Positions 1 through 9,043 of a stretch of 64,000 bases of DNA are shown piece by piece (within the stretch, counting starts at the first letter, position 1; the number at the start of each line of letters is the position of its first letter). This DNA is from DASQBT01 sp963746955 (lineage in GTDB: Bacteria; Pseudomonadota; Gammaproteobacteria; Burkholderiales; Thiobacillaceae): positions 62,001-126,000 of the forward strand of contig CAVVDR010000003.1 of assembly GCA_963746955.1 (NCBI GenBank), in the 5' to 3' direction. The notes beneath the pieces were generated by a model, which was not told the origin of the DNA, did not search any database, and saw only the letters and a list, made by a program, of their open reading frames with translations. The position numbers and the translations under genes are program-made.

Positions 1-955
1 TGTAGCGTATGAGGCCTTTGGGGTAACCCATTTTGGCCATGACCTGGTTACAACCGTCGATGCAGGCGGCACAGCCGATGCATTCGTATTGCAGGCCATT
101 GCGAATGTCGATCCCCGTTGGACAGACCTGTACGCAGATGTTGCAGTCTATGCAGGTGCCCAGCCCCGCTGCCTTGTAGTCGGTGGACTTGGAGCGGGGG
201 CCGCGCGGTTCGCCCATGGCAGGATCGTAGGACACGATCAGCGTGTCTGGGTCGAACATCACGCTCTGGAATCGGGCATAGGGGCACATGTATTTGCACA
301 CCTGTTCACGCATGAAGCCCGCATTGCCATAGGTGGCAAAGCCATAGAAGAATACCCAGAAGGTCTCCCACGGTCCGAGCGTCCAGCTCATGAATTCAAA
401 ACCCAAAGTCTGAATGGGGGTGAAATAGCCGACGAAGGTGAAGCCGGTCCAGAATCCGATGAGGATCCAAATCAGATGTTTGCTACCCCGGCGCAGAATC
501 TTTTCCGCATTCCAAGGTTGCTTGTCCAGTTTCATTTGCTTGAGGCGGTCGCCTTCAAGCTTTCTTTCTACCCATAGAAAGATCTCCGTGTAAACCGTTT
601 GCGGGCAGGCAAACCCGCACCACAGTCGTCCTGCGATCGCGGTGAACAGGAACAGGGAATAGGCGGAAATGATCAGCAGGCCGGTAAGCCAGATGAAATC
701 CTGGGGAAAGAACACCCAGTCGAAGATGTAAAACTTGCGGTTGACCAGGTCGAACAGCACCGCCTGCCGACCATTCCAGGTTAGCCAGGGCAGGCCGTAA
801 TAAATGATCTGGGTGAGCAGGACGAAGAACACCCGCCAGTTGGCAAACCAGCCGTGGACTGCCCGGGGGAAGATCTTCTGCCGAACGGCGTAAAGCAACC
901 GTTCGACTTCTTCATTATTGTTGTTGGCGGCAGGTTGTAGGGAGCGGGTATCCAT
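1..955 (-). CDS. ccoG: Cytochrome c oxidase accessory protein CcoG (partial, 3' end outside window)
   Basis: CcoG is a membrane-anchored ferredoxin-like protein, thought to reduce copper during assembly of the cbb3 oxidase. The visible 318 residues begin ATG at 955 (MDTRSLQPAAN). They carry N-terminal membrane segments, the family motif CGFACPQTVYTE, and two 4Fe-4S cysteine clusters (TCIDCNICVQVCP followed by ECIGCAACIDGCN). The C-terminal immunoglobulin-like part lies beyond position 1. It follows ccoP on the same strand after a 190-base gap that contains a hairpin. The identity is secure; only the end is missing. Confidence 0.95.
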   Translation of the reverse strand, partial: MDTRSLQPAANNNNEEVERLLYAVRQKIFPRAVHGWFANWRVFFVLLTQIIYYGLPWLTWNGRQAVLFDLVNRKFYIFDWVFFPQDFIWLTGLLIISAYSLFLFTAIAGRLWCGFACPQTVYTEIFLWVERKLEGDRLKQMKLDKQPWNAEKILRRGSKHLIWILIGFWTGFTFVGYFTPIQTLGFEFMSWTLGPWETFWVFFYGFATYGNAGFMREQVCKYMCPYARFQSVMFDPDTLIVSYDPAMGEPRGPRSKSTDYKAAGLGTCIDCNICVQVCPTGIDIRNGLQYECIGCAACIDGCNQVMAKMGYPKGLIRY

Positions 956-1039
956 GCGTCAAGGACAAATTAGTGTGCAATCGGCTGAGGGCGGATATAA
1001 CGATCCAATACCATAATCCTTATGCCCGTCTCCAGAAAG

Positions 1040-1065
1040 CCCTGGCCCCGAAAACGGAGCCAGGG
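1040..1065 (-). terminator. Hairpin between ccoP and ccoG
   Basis: Arms CCCTGGC (1040-1046) and GCCAGGG (1059-1065) pair perfectly. An inner CCG/CGG extends the stem across one mismatch and closes a four-base AAAA loop. On the minus strand no long T run follows, so it may be an attenuator or an mRNA-stabilising structure at the ccoP 3' end rather than a full terminator. Confidence 0.5.
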
Positions 1066-1146
1066 TGGTATTGCAGTATTGCAGGAGGTCAGGTAATGCC
1101 TAATTCCAGGCGCCACCCTTCAAGCAAATTTAGGCATTGCTCGCTG

Positions 1147-2163
1147 CTACTTCTCGACACCTCCAGAAGCGGCGGGTGCCGATGCGCCTTCAGGAGTGGG
1201 CGCCGGCGCGACGGCCTCCGGTTCGGGTGCCGGTGCAGGGGCCGCCGCCGGTTGGCCGCCACCCAGCCCGTAGACGTAGGCAGCCAGTAGATGCACCTTG
1301 GCCTCGCCCAGTTTATCGAGTTGAGCCGGCATGTTGCCATTTCGGCCTTTGGCGATGGTTTCCATGATCGCTGCTTCACTGCCGCCATAGAGCCAGATCT
1401 TGTCAGTCAGATTGGGCGCGCCTATGGCAGCCATGCCCTTGCCGTCGGCGCCGTGGCAGGCGGTGCAGTTGGCGTCGAACTTGGCTTTGCCCGCGGCGGC
1501 GAGCCCGGCATCATGGGGACGACCCGACAGGGAGAGCACATAATTGGCGACTTCCTTGACACCGTCGGCTCCCAGTATGGGCGCCCAAGCGGGCATTACA
1601 CCGGCACGTCCGTTCGAGATGGTAGCCTTGATGGTGTCGGGGTCACCGCCGTACAGCCAGTCTTGATCGGTCAGATTGGGAAAGCCCTTGGCGCCTTTCG
1701 CATCGGATTGGTGACACTGGGAGCAATAGGTCAGGAACAGCCGCTGTCCCATTTCGTGCGCATCCTTGTTGGCCGCCACCTGTTGTATGGACTGGCCCAG
1801 GAATTGATTGAAAATGGGGTCGTACTTCTCCTTCGCCTCATGCACTTCATGGTTGTACTGACCCCAGGATGACCAGCCCAGAACGCCTTTGAAACTGCCG
1901 AGCCCGGGGTACAGCACCAGATACACCCCAGCGAAAATCAGCGTAATCCAGAACAGCTTGACCCACCAACTGGGCAGAGGATTGTTCAGTTCCACCAGGT
2001 CCCCGTCCCACTTGTGTCCCATCTCTTCGGCCTTCTGTCCCGGGGCGAGGCGCTGGGTTCTCTGCGAGTACAGAAAAATCGCGACACCGATCAGACTCAC
2101 CGCGGTAATGACGGAAATGTACCAACTCCAGAAATCGCTCGTGAATTCCAGCATAGCGTTCAT
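1147..2163 (-). CDS. ccoP: cbb3-type cytochrome c oxidase subunit III, diheme CcoP
   Basis: CcoP passes electrons from soluble or membrane cytochrome c to CcoO and CcoN. The 338-residue product has an N-terminal helix (about 10-32), a second helix (about 67-86), and two cytochrome c domains with CSQCH (147-151) and CTACH (233-237). Downstream Met-Pro pairs at 190-191 and 278-279 fit as axial ligands. The last 35 residues form an unusual Ala/Pro-rich tail (after 303) that looks periplasmic and unstructured. ATG at 2163 overlaps the ccoQ stop (ATGA), so the two are probably translationally coupled. Confidence 0.97.
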   Translation of the reverse strand: MNAMLEFTSDFWSWYISVITAVSLIGVAIFLYSQRTQRLAPGQKAEEMGHKWDGDLVELNNPLPSWWVKLFWITLIFAGVYLVLYPGLGSFKGVLGWSSWGQYNHEVHEAKEKYDPIFNQFLGQSIQQVAANKDAHEMGQRLFLTYCSQCHQSDAKGAKGFPNLTDQDWLYGGDPDTIKATISNGRAGVMPAWAPILGADGVKEVANYVLSLSGRPHDAGLAAAGKAKFDANCTACHGADGKGMAAIGAPNLTDKIWLYGGSEAAIMETIAKGRNGNMPAQLDKLGEAKVHLLAAYVYGLGGGQPAAAPAPAPEPEAVAPAPTPEGASAPAASGGVEK

Positions 2164-2324
2164 CGTTTGTCTCCTTTAACGACGGGTTCGTCGTCCAACA
2201 GGGGAATTTGCGCATCGTCCTCGAACCGCTGCTTCCTGTCCTTGCCGTAGGCCCACCACACGATGCCGGCAAAGGTCAGGAAAAATACCACGGTAACGAC
2301 CGCATTGATCATTGCGCCGTCCAT
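2160..2324 (-). CDS. ccoQ: cbb3 oxidase small subunit CcoQ/FixQ
   Basis: A 54-residue reading frame sits exactly between ccoO and ccoP. Its ATG (2324-2322) overlaps the ccoO stop by one base (TAATG), and its TGA overlaps the ccoP start. It has a single hydrophobic segment (VVTVVFFLTFAGIVWWAYG), then a charged tail with DRKQRF, the usual FixQ plan. A second in-frame ATG four codons on (MINAVV) is a possible start. CcoQ stabilises the CcoP-CcoNO assembly. The assignment rests on size, topology and position. Confidence 0.9.
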   Translation of the reverse strand: MDGAMINAVVTVVFFLTFAGIVWWAYGKDRKQRFEDDAQIPLLDDEPVVKGDKR

Positions 2325-2938
2325 TACTTCACATCCTTCATTGCGCGGCCCAGGCTTTGCAGGTAAGCGATCAGTGCATCCATTTCAGTCTTGCCCTGGA
2401 GGTCATTGGGCGCACTGGCGATCTCCTCATCGGTGTAGGGATGACCAAGCATACGCAGGCCGCGCATCTTGGCCTGGATGGTGCTGTTGTCCAACGGCGT
2501 GCTTGCCAGGAAGGCATAGGCTGGCATGTTGGATTCAGGCACCACATCGCGCGGGTTCGTCAAATGGATACGGTGCCACTCATCGGAATAACGGCCCGCC
2601 ATGCGCTGCAAGTCCGGGCCGGTACGCTTGGAACCCCACAGGAACGGCCGGTCATAGATATATTCTCCGGCGACCGAGTAGTGGCCGTAGCGTTCGGTTT
2701 CGGCGCGGAAGGGCCGAATCATCTGGGAATGGCAGCCAACGCAGCCTTCCCGGATGTAGATGTCCCGCCCCGACAATTCGAGCGCCGAGTAGGGCTTGAG
2801 CCCTTCGACCGGCTGGGTCACGTAGCGCTGGAAAAACAGCGGCACGATTTGTACCAGACCACCCACGCTGATGACGAGAATTGTTAGCAGAATCAGCCAG
2901 CCGGTATTCTTTTCAATACTCTGATGTGAGAAAGCCAT
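2324..2938 (-). CDS. ccoO: cbb3-type cytochrome c oxidase subunit II, monoheme CcoO
   Basis: 204-residue membrane-anchored monoheme cytochrome c of the cbb3 oxidase. It has one N-terminal transmembrane segment (about 14-34) and a single haem c site CVGCH at 66-70. The family sequence SQMIRPFRAETERYGHYS follows directly, then the GPDL region. The length is standard. It lies 17 bases after ccoN and is joined to ccoQ by a one-base overlap. The context of a complete NOQP block makes the call certain. Confidence 0.98.
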   Translation of the reverse strand: MAFSHQSIEKNTGWLILLTILVISVGGLVQIVPLFFQRYVTQPVEGLKPYSALELSGRDIYIREGCVGCHSQMIRPFRAETERYGHYSVAGEYIYDRPFLWGSKRTGPDLQRMAGRYSDEWHRIHLTNPRDVVPESNMPAYAFLASTPLDNSTIQAKMRGLRMLGHPYTDEEIASAPNDLQGKTEMDALIAYLQSLGRAMKDVK

Positions 2939-2955
2939 TCTTCTTCTCCTCTCTG

Positions 2956-4374
2956 TTAGGCGTGAGCCGGGACGGGGATAGGCGCGTCATTCACGGCTTT
3001 GCCCACGCTGATGGTTTTCCACACGTTGTAGGCCATGATCAGCATGCCGGCAAAGAACAGCGTGCCACCTACCAGGCGAATGGCGTAGAAGGGGTAAATG
3101 GCCTTAACCACTTGAGCGAAGCCATACTGGAGCGTGCCGTCCGGGTTGGACGCACGCCACATGAGCCCTTCCGCAACGCCCGCAATCCACATGGCCGCAA
3201 TGTAGAGAACCACGCCTATCGTCGCAACCCAGAAATGGGTGGTGACCAGCTTCATGGAGTACATCTCCTCCCGGCCGAACAACCGTGGAATCAGGTAGTA
3301 CAGGGAGCCAACCGTGATCATCGCCACCCAGCCGAGAGCGCCGGAATGCACGTGACCGATGGTCCAGTCGGTGTAATGCGACAGGGCGTTCACGGTCTTC
3401 ACCGACATCATGGGACCTTCGAAGGTGGACATGCCATAGAAGGACAGGGAAGTAACCAGGAACTTGAGGATGGGGTCAGTGCGCAGCTTATGCCAGGCGC
3501 CGGACAGGGTCATGATGCCGTTCATCATGCCGCCCCAGGAGGGCGCCAGGAGAACCAGGGAGAACACCATGCCCAGGGACTGAGCCCAGTCGGGCAGGGC
3601 GGTATACATCAGATGGTGCGGGCCGGCCCACATGTAAACGAAGTTAAGCGCCCAGAAGTGCACGATGGACAGCCGGTAGGAGTAGATCGGACGTCCGGCC
3701 TGCTTGGGAATGAAGTAGTACATCATGCCGAGGAACGCAGTGGTGAGGAAGAAGCCCACCGCATTGTGGCCATACCACCATTCCACCATGGCGTCCTGTG
3801 CGCCCGCGTAGACCGAGTAGGACTTCATCGGGCCCACCGGCAGTTCTGCACTGTTGACGATGTGCAGCACGGCGATGGTAATGATGTAGGCGCCAAAGAA
3901 CCAGTTGGACACATAGATGTGCGGCGTTTTGCGCTTGATCAGTGTGCCGAAGAACACCACGGCGAAGGCAACCCACACAACCGCAATCGCGATGTCAATC
4001 GGCCATTCCAGTTCCGCGTATTCTTTGGAAGTGGTGAAACCGAGCGGCAGTGAAATGGCGGCTGCCACAATGATCGCTTGCCATCCCCAGAAGGTGAAGG
4101 CGGCGAGCTTTTCCGCAAACAGGCGGACGTGGCAGGTTCGCTGAACGATGTAATAGATGACCGTGAACATCGCGCTGCCGCCGAAGGCAAAAATCACCGC
4201 GTTGGTGTGAAGCGGCCGCAATCGGCCATAAGTCAGCCAGGGGCCAATATTCAGTTCAGGCCAGATCAGTTGCGCGGCCAGTATTACGCCGACCAGCATG
4301 CCGACGATACCCCACACAACGGTCATGATGGCGAACTGACGCACGATCTTGTAGTTGTACGTTGTTGCTTCCAT
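2956..4374 (-). CDS. ccoN: cbb3-type cytochrome c oxidase catalytic subunit I, CcoN
   Basis: The 472-residue haem-copper oxidase subunit reduces O2 with high affinity and pumps protons across the inner membrane. It is hydrophobic throughout, as expected for 12 helices. It shows the histidine-bearing CuB segment GPHHLMYTALP and the haem-ligand helix TDWTIGHVHSGALGW. It starts at ATG 4374 with little non-coding leader. A sigma-70-like promoter lies about 60-90 bases upstream. It is the first gene of the NOQP transcript, with ccoS and ccoI just upstream on the same strand. Confidence 0.98.
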   Translation of the reverse strand: MEATTYNYKIVRQFAIMTVVWGIVGMLVGVILAAQLIWPELNIGPWLTYGRLRPLHTNAVIFAFGGSAMFTVIYYIVQRTCHVRLFAEKLAAFTFWGWQAIIVAAAISLPLGFTTSKEYAELEWPIDIAIAVVWVAFAVVFFGTLIKRKTPHIYVSNWFFGAYIITIAVLHIVNSAELPVGPMKSYSVYAGAQDAMVEWWYGHNAVGFFLTTAFLGMMYYFIPKQAGRPIYSYRLSIVHFWALNFVYMWAGPHHLMYTALPDWAQSLGMVFSLVLLAPSWGGMMNGIMTLSGAWHKLRTDPILKFLVTSLSFYGMSTFEGPMMSVKTVNALSHYTDWTIGHVHSGALGWVAMITVGSLYYLIPRLFGREEMYSMKLVTTHFWVATIGVVLYIAAMWIAGVAEGLMWRASNPDGTLQYGFAQVVKAIYPFYAIRLVGGTLFFAGMLIMAYNVWKTISVGKAVNDAPIPVPAHA

Positions 4375-4433
4375 GGGCGTCTCCCTCAGGTTAGGACGAA
4401 ATATCTAGCCAGAACGGGCAGCTATTCGGACAC

Positions 4434-4462
4434 GATTATCCTTATAGAAGGAGTCATGTCAA
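4434..4462 (-). promoter_or_regulatory. Sigma-70-like promoter for ccoNOQP
   Basis: On the minus strand, TTGACA (4462-4457) is followed by a 17-base spacer and ATAATC (4439-4434); GATAAT with 16 bases is the alternative. The -35 is a perfect consensus. It sits between ccoS and ccoN, about 60 bases before the ccoN ATG. No clear FNR box (TTGAT-N4-ATCAA) was found beside it. Confidence 0.6.
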
Positions 4463-4471
4463 TCCGGCTTT

Positions 4472-4672
4472 TCAATCAGGGTTATCTATCTCGCCAGCTG
4501 ATTTCTTGGTTGCATCGTTCTTGGCTGGCGGCCGGTCATTATCCATCAATATAGCGTGTCCGGGTCCTTCAAGATCATCAAATTGTCCTGACTTGACCGA
4601 CCAAAGAAAGAACCATGCGATGACGGCCACGAGTACCAGTCCAAGCGGAATGAGCAAGAAAAGAATATCCAC
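4472..4672 (-). CDS. ccoS: cbb3 oxidase maturation protein CcoS
   Basis: A 66-residue single-span protein (MDILFLLIPLGLVLVAVIAW) followed by FFLWSVKSGQFDDLEGP, the diagnostic CcoS signature. CcoS is needed to insert redox cofactors into CcoN. It begins four bases after the ccoI stop, so the two are co-transcribed. The C-terminal tail is polar and somewhat longer than usual. Confidence 0.95.
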   Translation of the reverse strand: MDILFLLIPLGLVLVAVIAWFFLWSVKSGQFDDLEGPGHAILMDNDRPPAKNDATKKSAGEIDNPD

Positions 4673-4676
4673 AGGA

Positions 4677-7178
4677 TCAGGGGCTCATCAATTGTGCTGA
4701 TGCAATCGTTTCCCGTTTGGAAGCTCGGCCGTCAAAGTCCGCAAGCCGGAGCGCATTGAGCACCACCAGCAGGGAACTTGCCGACATGCCGATCCCGGCC
4801 ATCCACGGAGTGACGTGGCCCAACGCCGCGGCTGGAATCGCTATCAGGTTGTAGACCAAGGCCCAGCCGAGATTTTGGCGGATGATGGTTCGGGTCTTCC
4901 GCGCTGTCGACACGCCCTCGGCCAATGCCGACAAATGCCCGCCGAGCATGACCATATCAGCGGCCGCCTGCGCGACGTCGGTGCCTTCACCCATTGCAAT
5001 CGAAACTTCTGCTGCTGCCAGCACGGGAGCATCATTGATGCCATCCCCCACCATCGCCACAATGCGTCCTTCAGCTTGCAACTGTCTGATGTAGTTTAGC
5101 TTGTCATCGGGCAGCGCCTCCGCACGAACATCGGTAATGCCCAACTGCCGCGCGATTGCCTGAGCCGCCTGGGCACTGTCTCCACTCAACAGGTGCAGGC
5201 GCAATCCCTGACGGCGCAATTGCCGGACCGCGTCTGACGCATCCGCGCGCACCGTATCGCCAAGCGTAATCCAGGCCAGCCATTGCCCTTCGCGTCCCAA
5301 CGCGAGCAAGGATTCGTTGCCTTCCACGTGCGGCGGAGGCGGAAGCTCGCACAACTCCTGCACAAATCCGGGTTTGCCCAGGCGCAGGGTCGAGCCCTGA
5401 TGGATGCCTTCCACCCCGCGACCGGAGTAATTGGTCGGACGTGCAACGGCGCAAGGGTTGCGACATGCCGCCCGGATCGCCCGTGCGAGCGGATGTTCCG
5501 AGCCCGACTCCAGGCCGGCTGCCAGCGAGAGGACCTGGTCTTCTGAAATTCCGGGCGCGGGGAATAGCTTCAGCAACACGTGCTGTCCGTGGGTCAGTGT
5601 GCCGGTCTTGTCAAACACCAGATCGGTGACCTGGGCCAGGGTTTCCAGCGCATGGCCGCGGGTGGTCAGCAGTCCCAGCCTGGTGAGGCGGCCAGTGGCT
5701 GCGGTCAGCGCAGCCGGCGTGGCCAAACCAAGCGCGCAGGGACAGGTGACGACCAGCACCGATACAGTGATCCACAGGACCCGGCTTGGGTCATGGACAT
5801 ACCAGACCATGGCAGTCAGCGCGGTAACCACCAGCAGCGCGCCCACGAACCAGGCGGCAGCCTTGTCCGCCAGCTTGCCGATACGCGGCTTTTCGCTCTG
5901 AGCCCGGTCGAGCAGGCGGATGATCGCAGACAGGCGGGTTTCCTCTCCGACCTTGCTCACCTGCATGACCAGTTGACTATCCTGATTGACCGAGCCGCCG
6001 ATCAGACTGTCCCCCCGCGTTTTGGATACGGGCATGGACTCCCCGGTCAGCATGGCTTCGTTGACGCTGCTCTTGCCTTCGACCACCAAACCGTCGGCTG
6101 GAACCGTTTCACCGGGCTTCACGAGAACGTAGTCTCCGGCAGCAAGTTTCACCGCCGGGATGATTTCCTGCTCGCGCCCTGGCCATTGCGGCAGGCGGCT
6201 TGCAGCAGGTGGGATAAGTTTGACCAGTTCTTCTGCAGCCTGGGCGCTCTTTCGGCGCGCGCCCATTTCGAGAAATCGCCCGGTAAGCAGCAGAAACACG
6301 AACATGGTCACCGAGTCAAAATACACCTCGCCATGCCCGACGATGGTGGCATACATGCTGGCCAGGAAGGCCGAGCCCACACCCAGCGCCAGCGGCACAT
6401 CCATGCCCAGCGTATGGCGCTTGAGGTCGCGCCACGCCCCGGTAAAGAACGGTCGAGCTGAATACAGCACCACCGGCAGGGTCAGAATCAAACTGGCCCA
6501 GCGCATCAACGCCAAAATTTCTGGCGCGATGTCAGCAGGGCCGGCGGTATAGGCGGGGATCGCGTACATCATCACCTGCATCATCGCAAGGCCCGCAATG
6601 GCCAGCCGTTTGATGGCGCTGTTGCGTTCCTTCTTGAAAATTTCTTCCTGGCGTCCCGTGTCAAAAGGGTGGGCGATATAGCCGATGTCAGCGACGGATT
6701 TGAGAATCTCGGACAGGTGGACGCGGGTTTCATCCCAGCGCACCCGCGCGCGCCGCGTAGAGTAATTGATGTCCACCGAGAGCACGCCCGGCAACTGGGC
6801 GATATGCCGCTCGTTCAACCAGACACAGGCCGCGCAGACAATGTTCTCCAGGATCAGCGACGCTTCCCGCACATTGTCGGGGGAAACCCTGACAAAACTC
6901 TTCTGGATTTCCGGCAGGTCATACAGACCGAGGTTCTTCAGTTCTTCTGCGGCTGCCTGCGGAGTGGGGGGCAGGGCGGTGCGGTGTTCGTAGTAGGCTT
7001 CCTGTCCCGACTCGATGATGGTTTGGGCCACTGCCTGGCAGCCGCGGCAACAGACCGCTTCCTGGTGCTGACGGTAAACGATCAGATAATCCGCACCGTC
7101 CGGCACCGGCAGCCCGCAATGAAAGCAGGCGCGCTGGTCGGGGTGCGCGGTCTGGGAGGCGGAAGTCAGGCCAGCCAT
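4677..7178 (-). CDS. ccoI: Copper-translocating P-type ATPase CcoI/FixI
   Basis: P1B-type ATPase that exports copper for assembly of the cbb3 oxidase active site. The 833-residue protein starts with a cysteine-rich metal-binding region (CFHCG, VCCRGCQAV). It continues with a heavy-metal domain whose usual CxxC is CAAC, an actuator TGES motif, the copper-binding CPC in a membrane helix, the phosphorylation motif DKTGTLTHG and the hinge GDGINDAP. Length and order match FixI-type pumps. It is the first gene of this minus-strand cluster and is divergent from aat, with only a 60-base shared upstream region. Confidence 0.95.
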   Translation of the reverse strand: MAGLTSASQTAHPDQRACFHCGLPVPDGADYLIVYRQHQEAVCCRGCQAVAQTIIESGQEAYYEHRTALPPTPQAAAEELKNLGLYDLPEIQKSFVRVSPDNVREASLILENIVCAACVWLNERHIAQLPGVLSVDINYSTRRARVRWDETRVHLSEILKSVADIGYIAHPFDTGRQEEIFKKERNSAIKRLAIAGLAMMQVMMYAIPAYTAGPADIAPEILALMRWASLILTLPVVLYSARPFFTGAWRDLKRHTLGMDVPLALGVGSAFLASMYATIVGHGEVYFDSVTMFVFLLLTGRFLEMGARRKSAQAAEELVKLIPPAASRLPQWPGREQEIIPAVKLAAGDYVLVKPGETVPADGLVVEGKSSVNEAMLTGESMPVSKTRGDSLIGGSVNQDSQLVMQVSKVGEETRLSAIIRLLDRAQSEKPRIGKLADKAAAWFVGALLVVTALTAMVWYVHDPSRVLWITVSVLVVTCPCALGLATPAALTAATGRLTRLGLLTTRGHALETLAQVTDLVFDKTGTLTHGQHVLLKLFPAPGISEDQVLSLAAGLESGSEHPLARAIRAACRNPCAVARPTNYSGRGVEGIHQGSTLRLGKPGFVQELCELPPPPHVEGNESLLALGREGQWLAWITLGDTVRADASDAVRQLRRQGLRLHLLSGDSAQAAQAIARQLGITDVRAEALPDDKLNYIRQLQAEGRIVAMVGDGINDAPVLAAAEVSIAMGEGTDVAQAAADMVMLGGHLSALAEGVSTARKTRTIIRQNLGWALVYNLIAIPAAALGHVTPWMAGIGMSASSLLVVLNALRLADFDGRASKRETIASAQLMSP

Positions 7179-7238
7179 TGGGAAATTGGAGAAGGGAACG
7201 CCGATTCTATCAGTCAGCGTTTGGATACAATCATCCGC

Positions 7239-7931
7239 ATGCTGCCCTGGTTGAATTCCACCGATCCCTTTCCGCCGGTTGCCTTGGCTATGCGCGATCC
7301 CAATGGCTTGCTGGCGGTCGGTGCTGATCTGCAGCCGGCCACCCTGCTGAACGCCTATCGGCAGGGGATCTTCCCCTGGTACAACGAAGGCCAGCCCATC
7401 TTATGGTGGAGTCCCGATCCGCGCATGGTGCTGTTGCCCCAAGAGTTCATGCTGCGCCGCTCCCTGGCCAAGCGCATCCGCAATGGCGGCTTTGAAATCC
7501 GCATGGACAACCGGTTTGCGGACGTCATGAGCGCCTGCGCCTCGCCGCGCGCAGATCAGGACGGAACCTGGATCAGCGCAGCGATGCTTCAGGCCTATAC
7601 GCGGTTGCATCGACTGGGTTTCGCCCACTCGGTGGAAACCTGGCTGAACGGCGAACTGGCGGGCGGCCTTTACGGCGTTGCCATCGGCAAGATGTTCTAC
7701 GGAGAATCCATGTTTTCCCTGGTTAAGGATGCCTCCAAGGTGGCGCTGGCTGCGTTGTGCCGGCAACTTGCGGCATGGGATTTCGGCATGATCGACTGCC
7801 AGATGAACACGCCCCATCTGGCCAGTCTGGGAGCACGCGAAATCTCCCGGGCGGCCTTCATCCAAAGGGTCCATGAATTGGTAAACTTGCCACATCCTCC
7901 CGGTCCTTGGCACATTGATGTTTCCGTCTGA
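7239..7931 (+). CDS. aat: Leucyl/phenylalanyl-tRNA--protein transferase
   Basis: Aat adds Leu or Phe to proteins with N-terminal Lys or Arg, marking them for ClpS/ClpAP. The start is placed at ATG 7239 because the family begins close to MxPWL...FPPV; the open frame extends upstream without homology. The 230 residues contain the hallmark stretch GIFPWYNEGQPILWWSPDPR, GGLYGVAIGKMFYGESMFS and MIDCQMNTPHLASLGA. The 3' end overlaps the second N-degron transferase gene by 14 bases, which suggests a joint transcript. Confidence 0.96.
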   Translation: MLPWLNSTDPFPPVALAMRDPNGLLAVGADLQPATLLNAYRQGIFPWYNEGQPILWWSPDPRMVLLPQEFMLRRSLAKRIRNGGFEIRMDNRFADVMSACASPRADQDGTWISAAMLQAYTRLHRLGFAHSVETWLNGELAGGLYGVAIGKMFYGESMFSLVKDASKVALAALCRQLAAWDFGMIDCQMNTPHLASLGAREISRAAFIQRVHELVNLPHPPGPWHIDVSV

Positions 7932-8652
7932 ACCGCCGTTCAATCGAGTACAGTTCTACCTGACAGCGGTGTATCCCTGCAGCTATCTGCCACTGCGCGA
8001 AGCCCGTTCCCAGGTCGCCACGCCCGCCCACCTGATCTCGTCCGCCGTCTACAGTCAACTGATCCAGGCCGGCTTTCGGCGCAGCGGGCAATTCACCTAC
8101 CGGCCACAGTGCGGGGGCTGCCAGGCCTGCGTGCCGGTGCGTGTGAGAGCCGCAGAGTTTGAGCCCAGCCGCAGTCAAAAACGTTGCCTGCGCCGCAACC
8201 GCAATCTGGAAACCCGCGTTCTGCCACTCGCTTTCATCGAGGAGCACTACGCGCTGTACCGCAAGTACCAGCGCGACCGCCACGCGGGCGGAGGAATGGA
8301 CCAGGACAATGCCGATCAGTACAGCCAGTTCCTGCTGGCGAGCCATGTAGATTCTTCGCTGGTGGAATTCCGCATGAATGACAGGCTGGTGATGGTGAGT
8401 GTGGTGGACAGGGTAAAGGATGGCTTGTCTGCGGTTTACACCTTCTTCGATCCGGATGATGAAAAGTCGAGCCCGGGTGTGTACAGCGTGCTGTGGCTCA
8501 TCGAACGATCCCGGCAGTTGGGCCTGCCCTATGTCTATCTCGGGTACTGGATCGCAGAGTCGCGCAAGATGTCCTACAAGAAGCATTACCGGCCGCTCGA
8601 AGGCCTGATCGAAGGACGCTGGCGGGAATTGCCCCAACACGATGAACAGTGA
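7918..8652 (+). CDS. bpt: Aspartate/glutamate leucyltransferase (Bpt)
   Basis: Transfers Leu to N-terminal Asp or Glu (bacterial ATE-like enzyme), creating a type 2 N-degron. ATG 7918 is preferred over the TTG one codon earlier. The 244 residues show the N-terminal cysteine cluster CGGCQACVPVRV, the segment KYQRDRHAGG, and the C-terminal LGYWIAESRKMSYKKHYRPL, all typical. It overlaps aat upstream and the haemoglobin gene downstream (11 bases), so the three are probably co-translated. Confidence 0.95.
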   Translation: MFPSEPPFNRVQFYLTAVYPCSYLPLREARSQVATPAHLISSAVYSQLIQAGFRRSGQFTYRPQCGGCQACVPVRVRAAEFEPSRSQKRCLRRNRNLETRVLPLAFIEEHYALYRKYQRDRHAGGGMDQDNADQYSQFLLASHVDSSLVEFRMNDRLVMVSVVDRVKDGLSAVYTFFDPDDEKSSPGVYSVLWLIERSRQLGLPYVYLGYWIAESRKMSYKKHYRPLEGLIEGRWRELPQHDEQ

Positions 8653-9043
8653 AGCTCCGAGCCGCTCACAGGTCGACGCCGTGGTGCGCAGCCAGTATGG
8701 GCGCCTGCGCAGGGATCCGGTTGTGGGCTCCCTGTTCGCGCACCTTGAACCGGGCGGGGAACACGAAGCCCGGATCGTGGATTTCTGGTGGGCCAATTTT
8801 GGCGGCGCGCCCGGGCAGCGGCGCAGTTTCGACATGCTGGCCAAGCACCGGGCCCTGGCCCTTACCGAGGAACATTTCGCCATTTGGTTCGGCCACCTGC
8901 AAGACTCCGTTGATGAACACCTGAGCGCGGAACAGGCCGCCCGCTGGATGAAGCGGGCGCAGGAGATCGGCGCCCAGCTCAAGCGCCACACGCTGGGCGG
9001 CGAGCATTCATCGCGCTTGATGCAGATCGGCGGCAAGCCATGA
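8642..9043 (+). CDS. Truncated haemoglobin, group III-like
   Basis: 133-residue globin-like protein. Recognisable pieces are ARIVDFWWANFGG, then FDMLAKHRALALTEEHFAIW (proximal histidine region) and a final EIGAQLKRHTLGG helix. These match group III truncated haemoglobins, small cytoplasmic haem proteins linked to O2 or NO handling. Overlaps on both sides (bpt upstream, ATGA with the next gene) place it inside the aat-bpt operon. The exact ligand function cannot be read from sequence. Confidence 0.8.
   Translation: MNSEAPSRSQVDAVVRSQYGRLRRDPVVGSLFAHLEPGGEHEARIVDFWWANFGGAPGQRRSFDMLAKHRALALTEEHFAIWFGHLQDSVDEHLSAEQAARWMKRAQEIGAQLKRHTLGGEHSSRLMQIGGKP

Noticed and set aside
4561..4600. FNR-like box (TTCAA-N4-ATCAA) near ccoS
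   Set aside because: It lies inside the ccoS coding sequence and one half-site has two mismatches, so it is not convincing for oxygen control.
6669..7238. N-terminal extension of aat across ccoI
   Set aside because: Homology to Aat begins at ATG 7239; the upstream part is antisense to ccoI.
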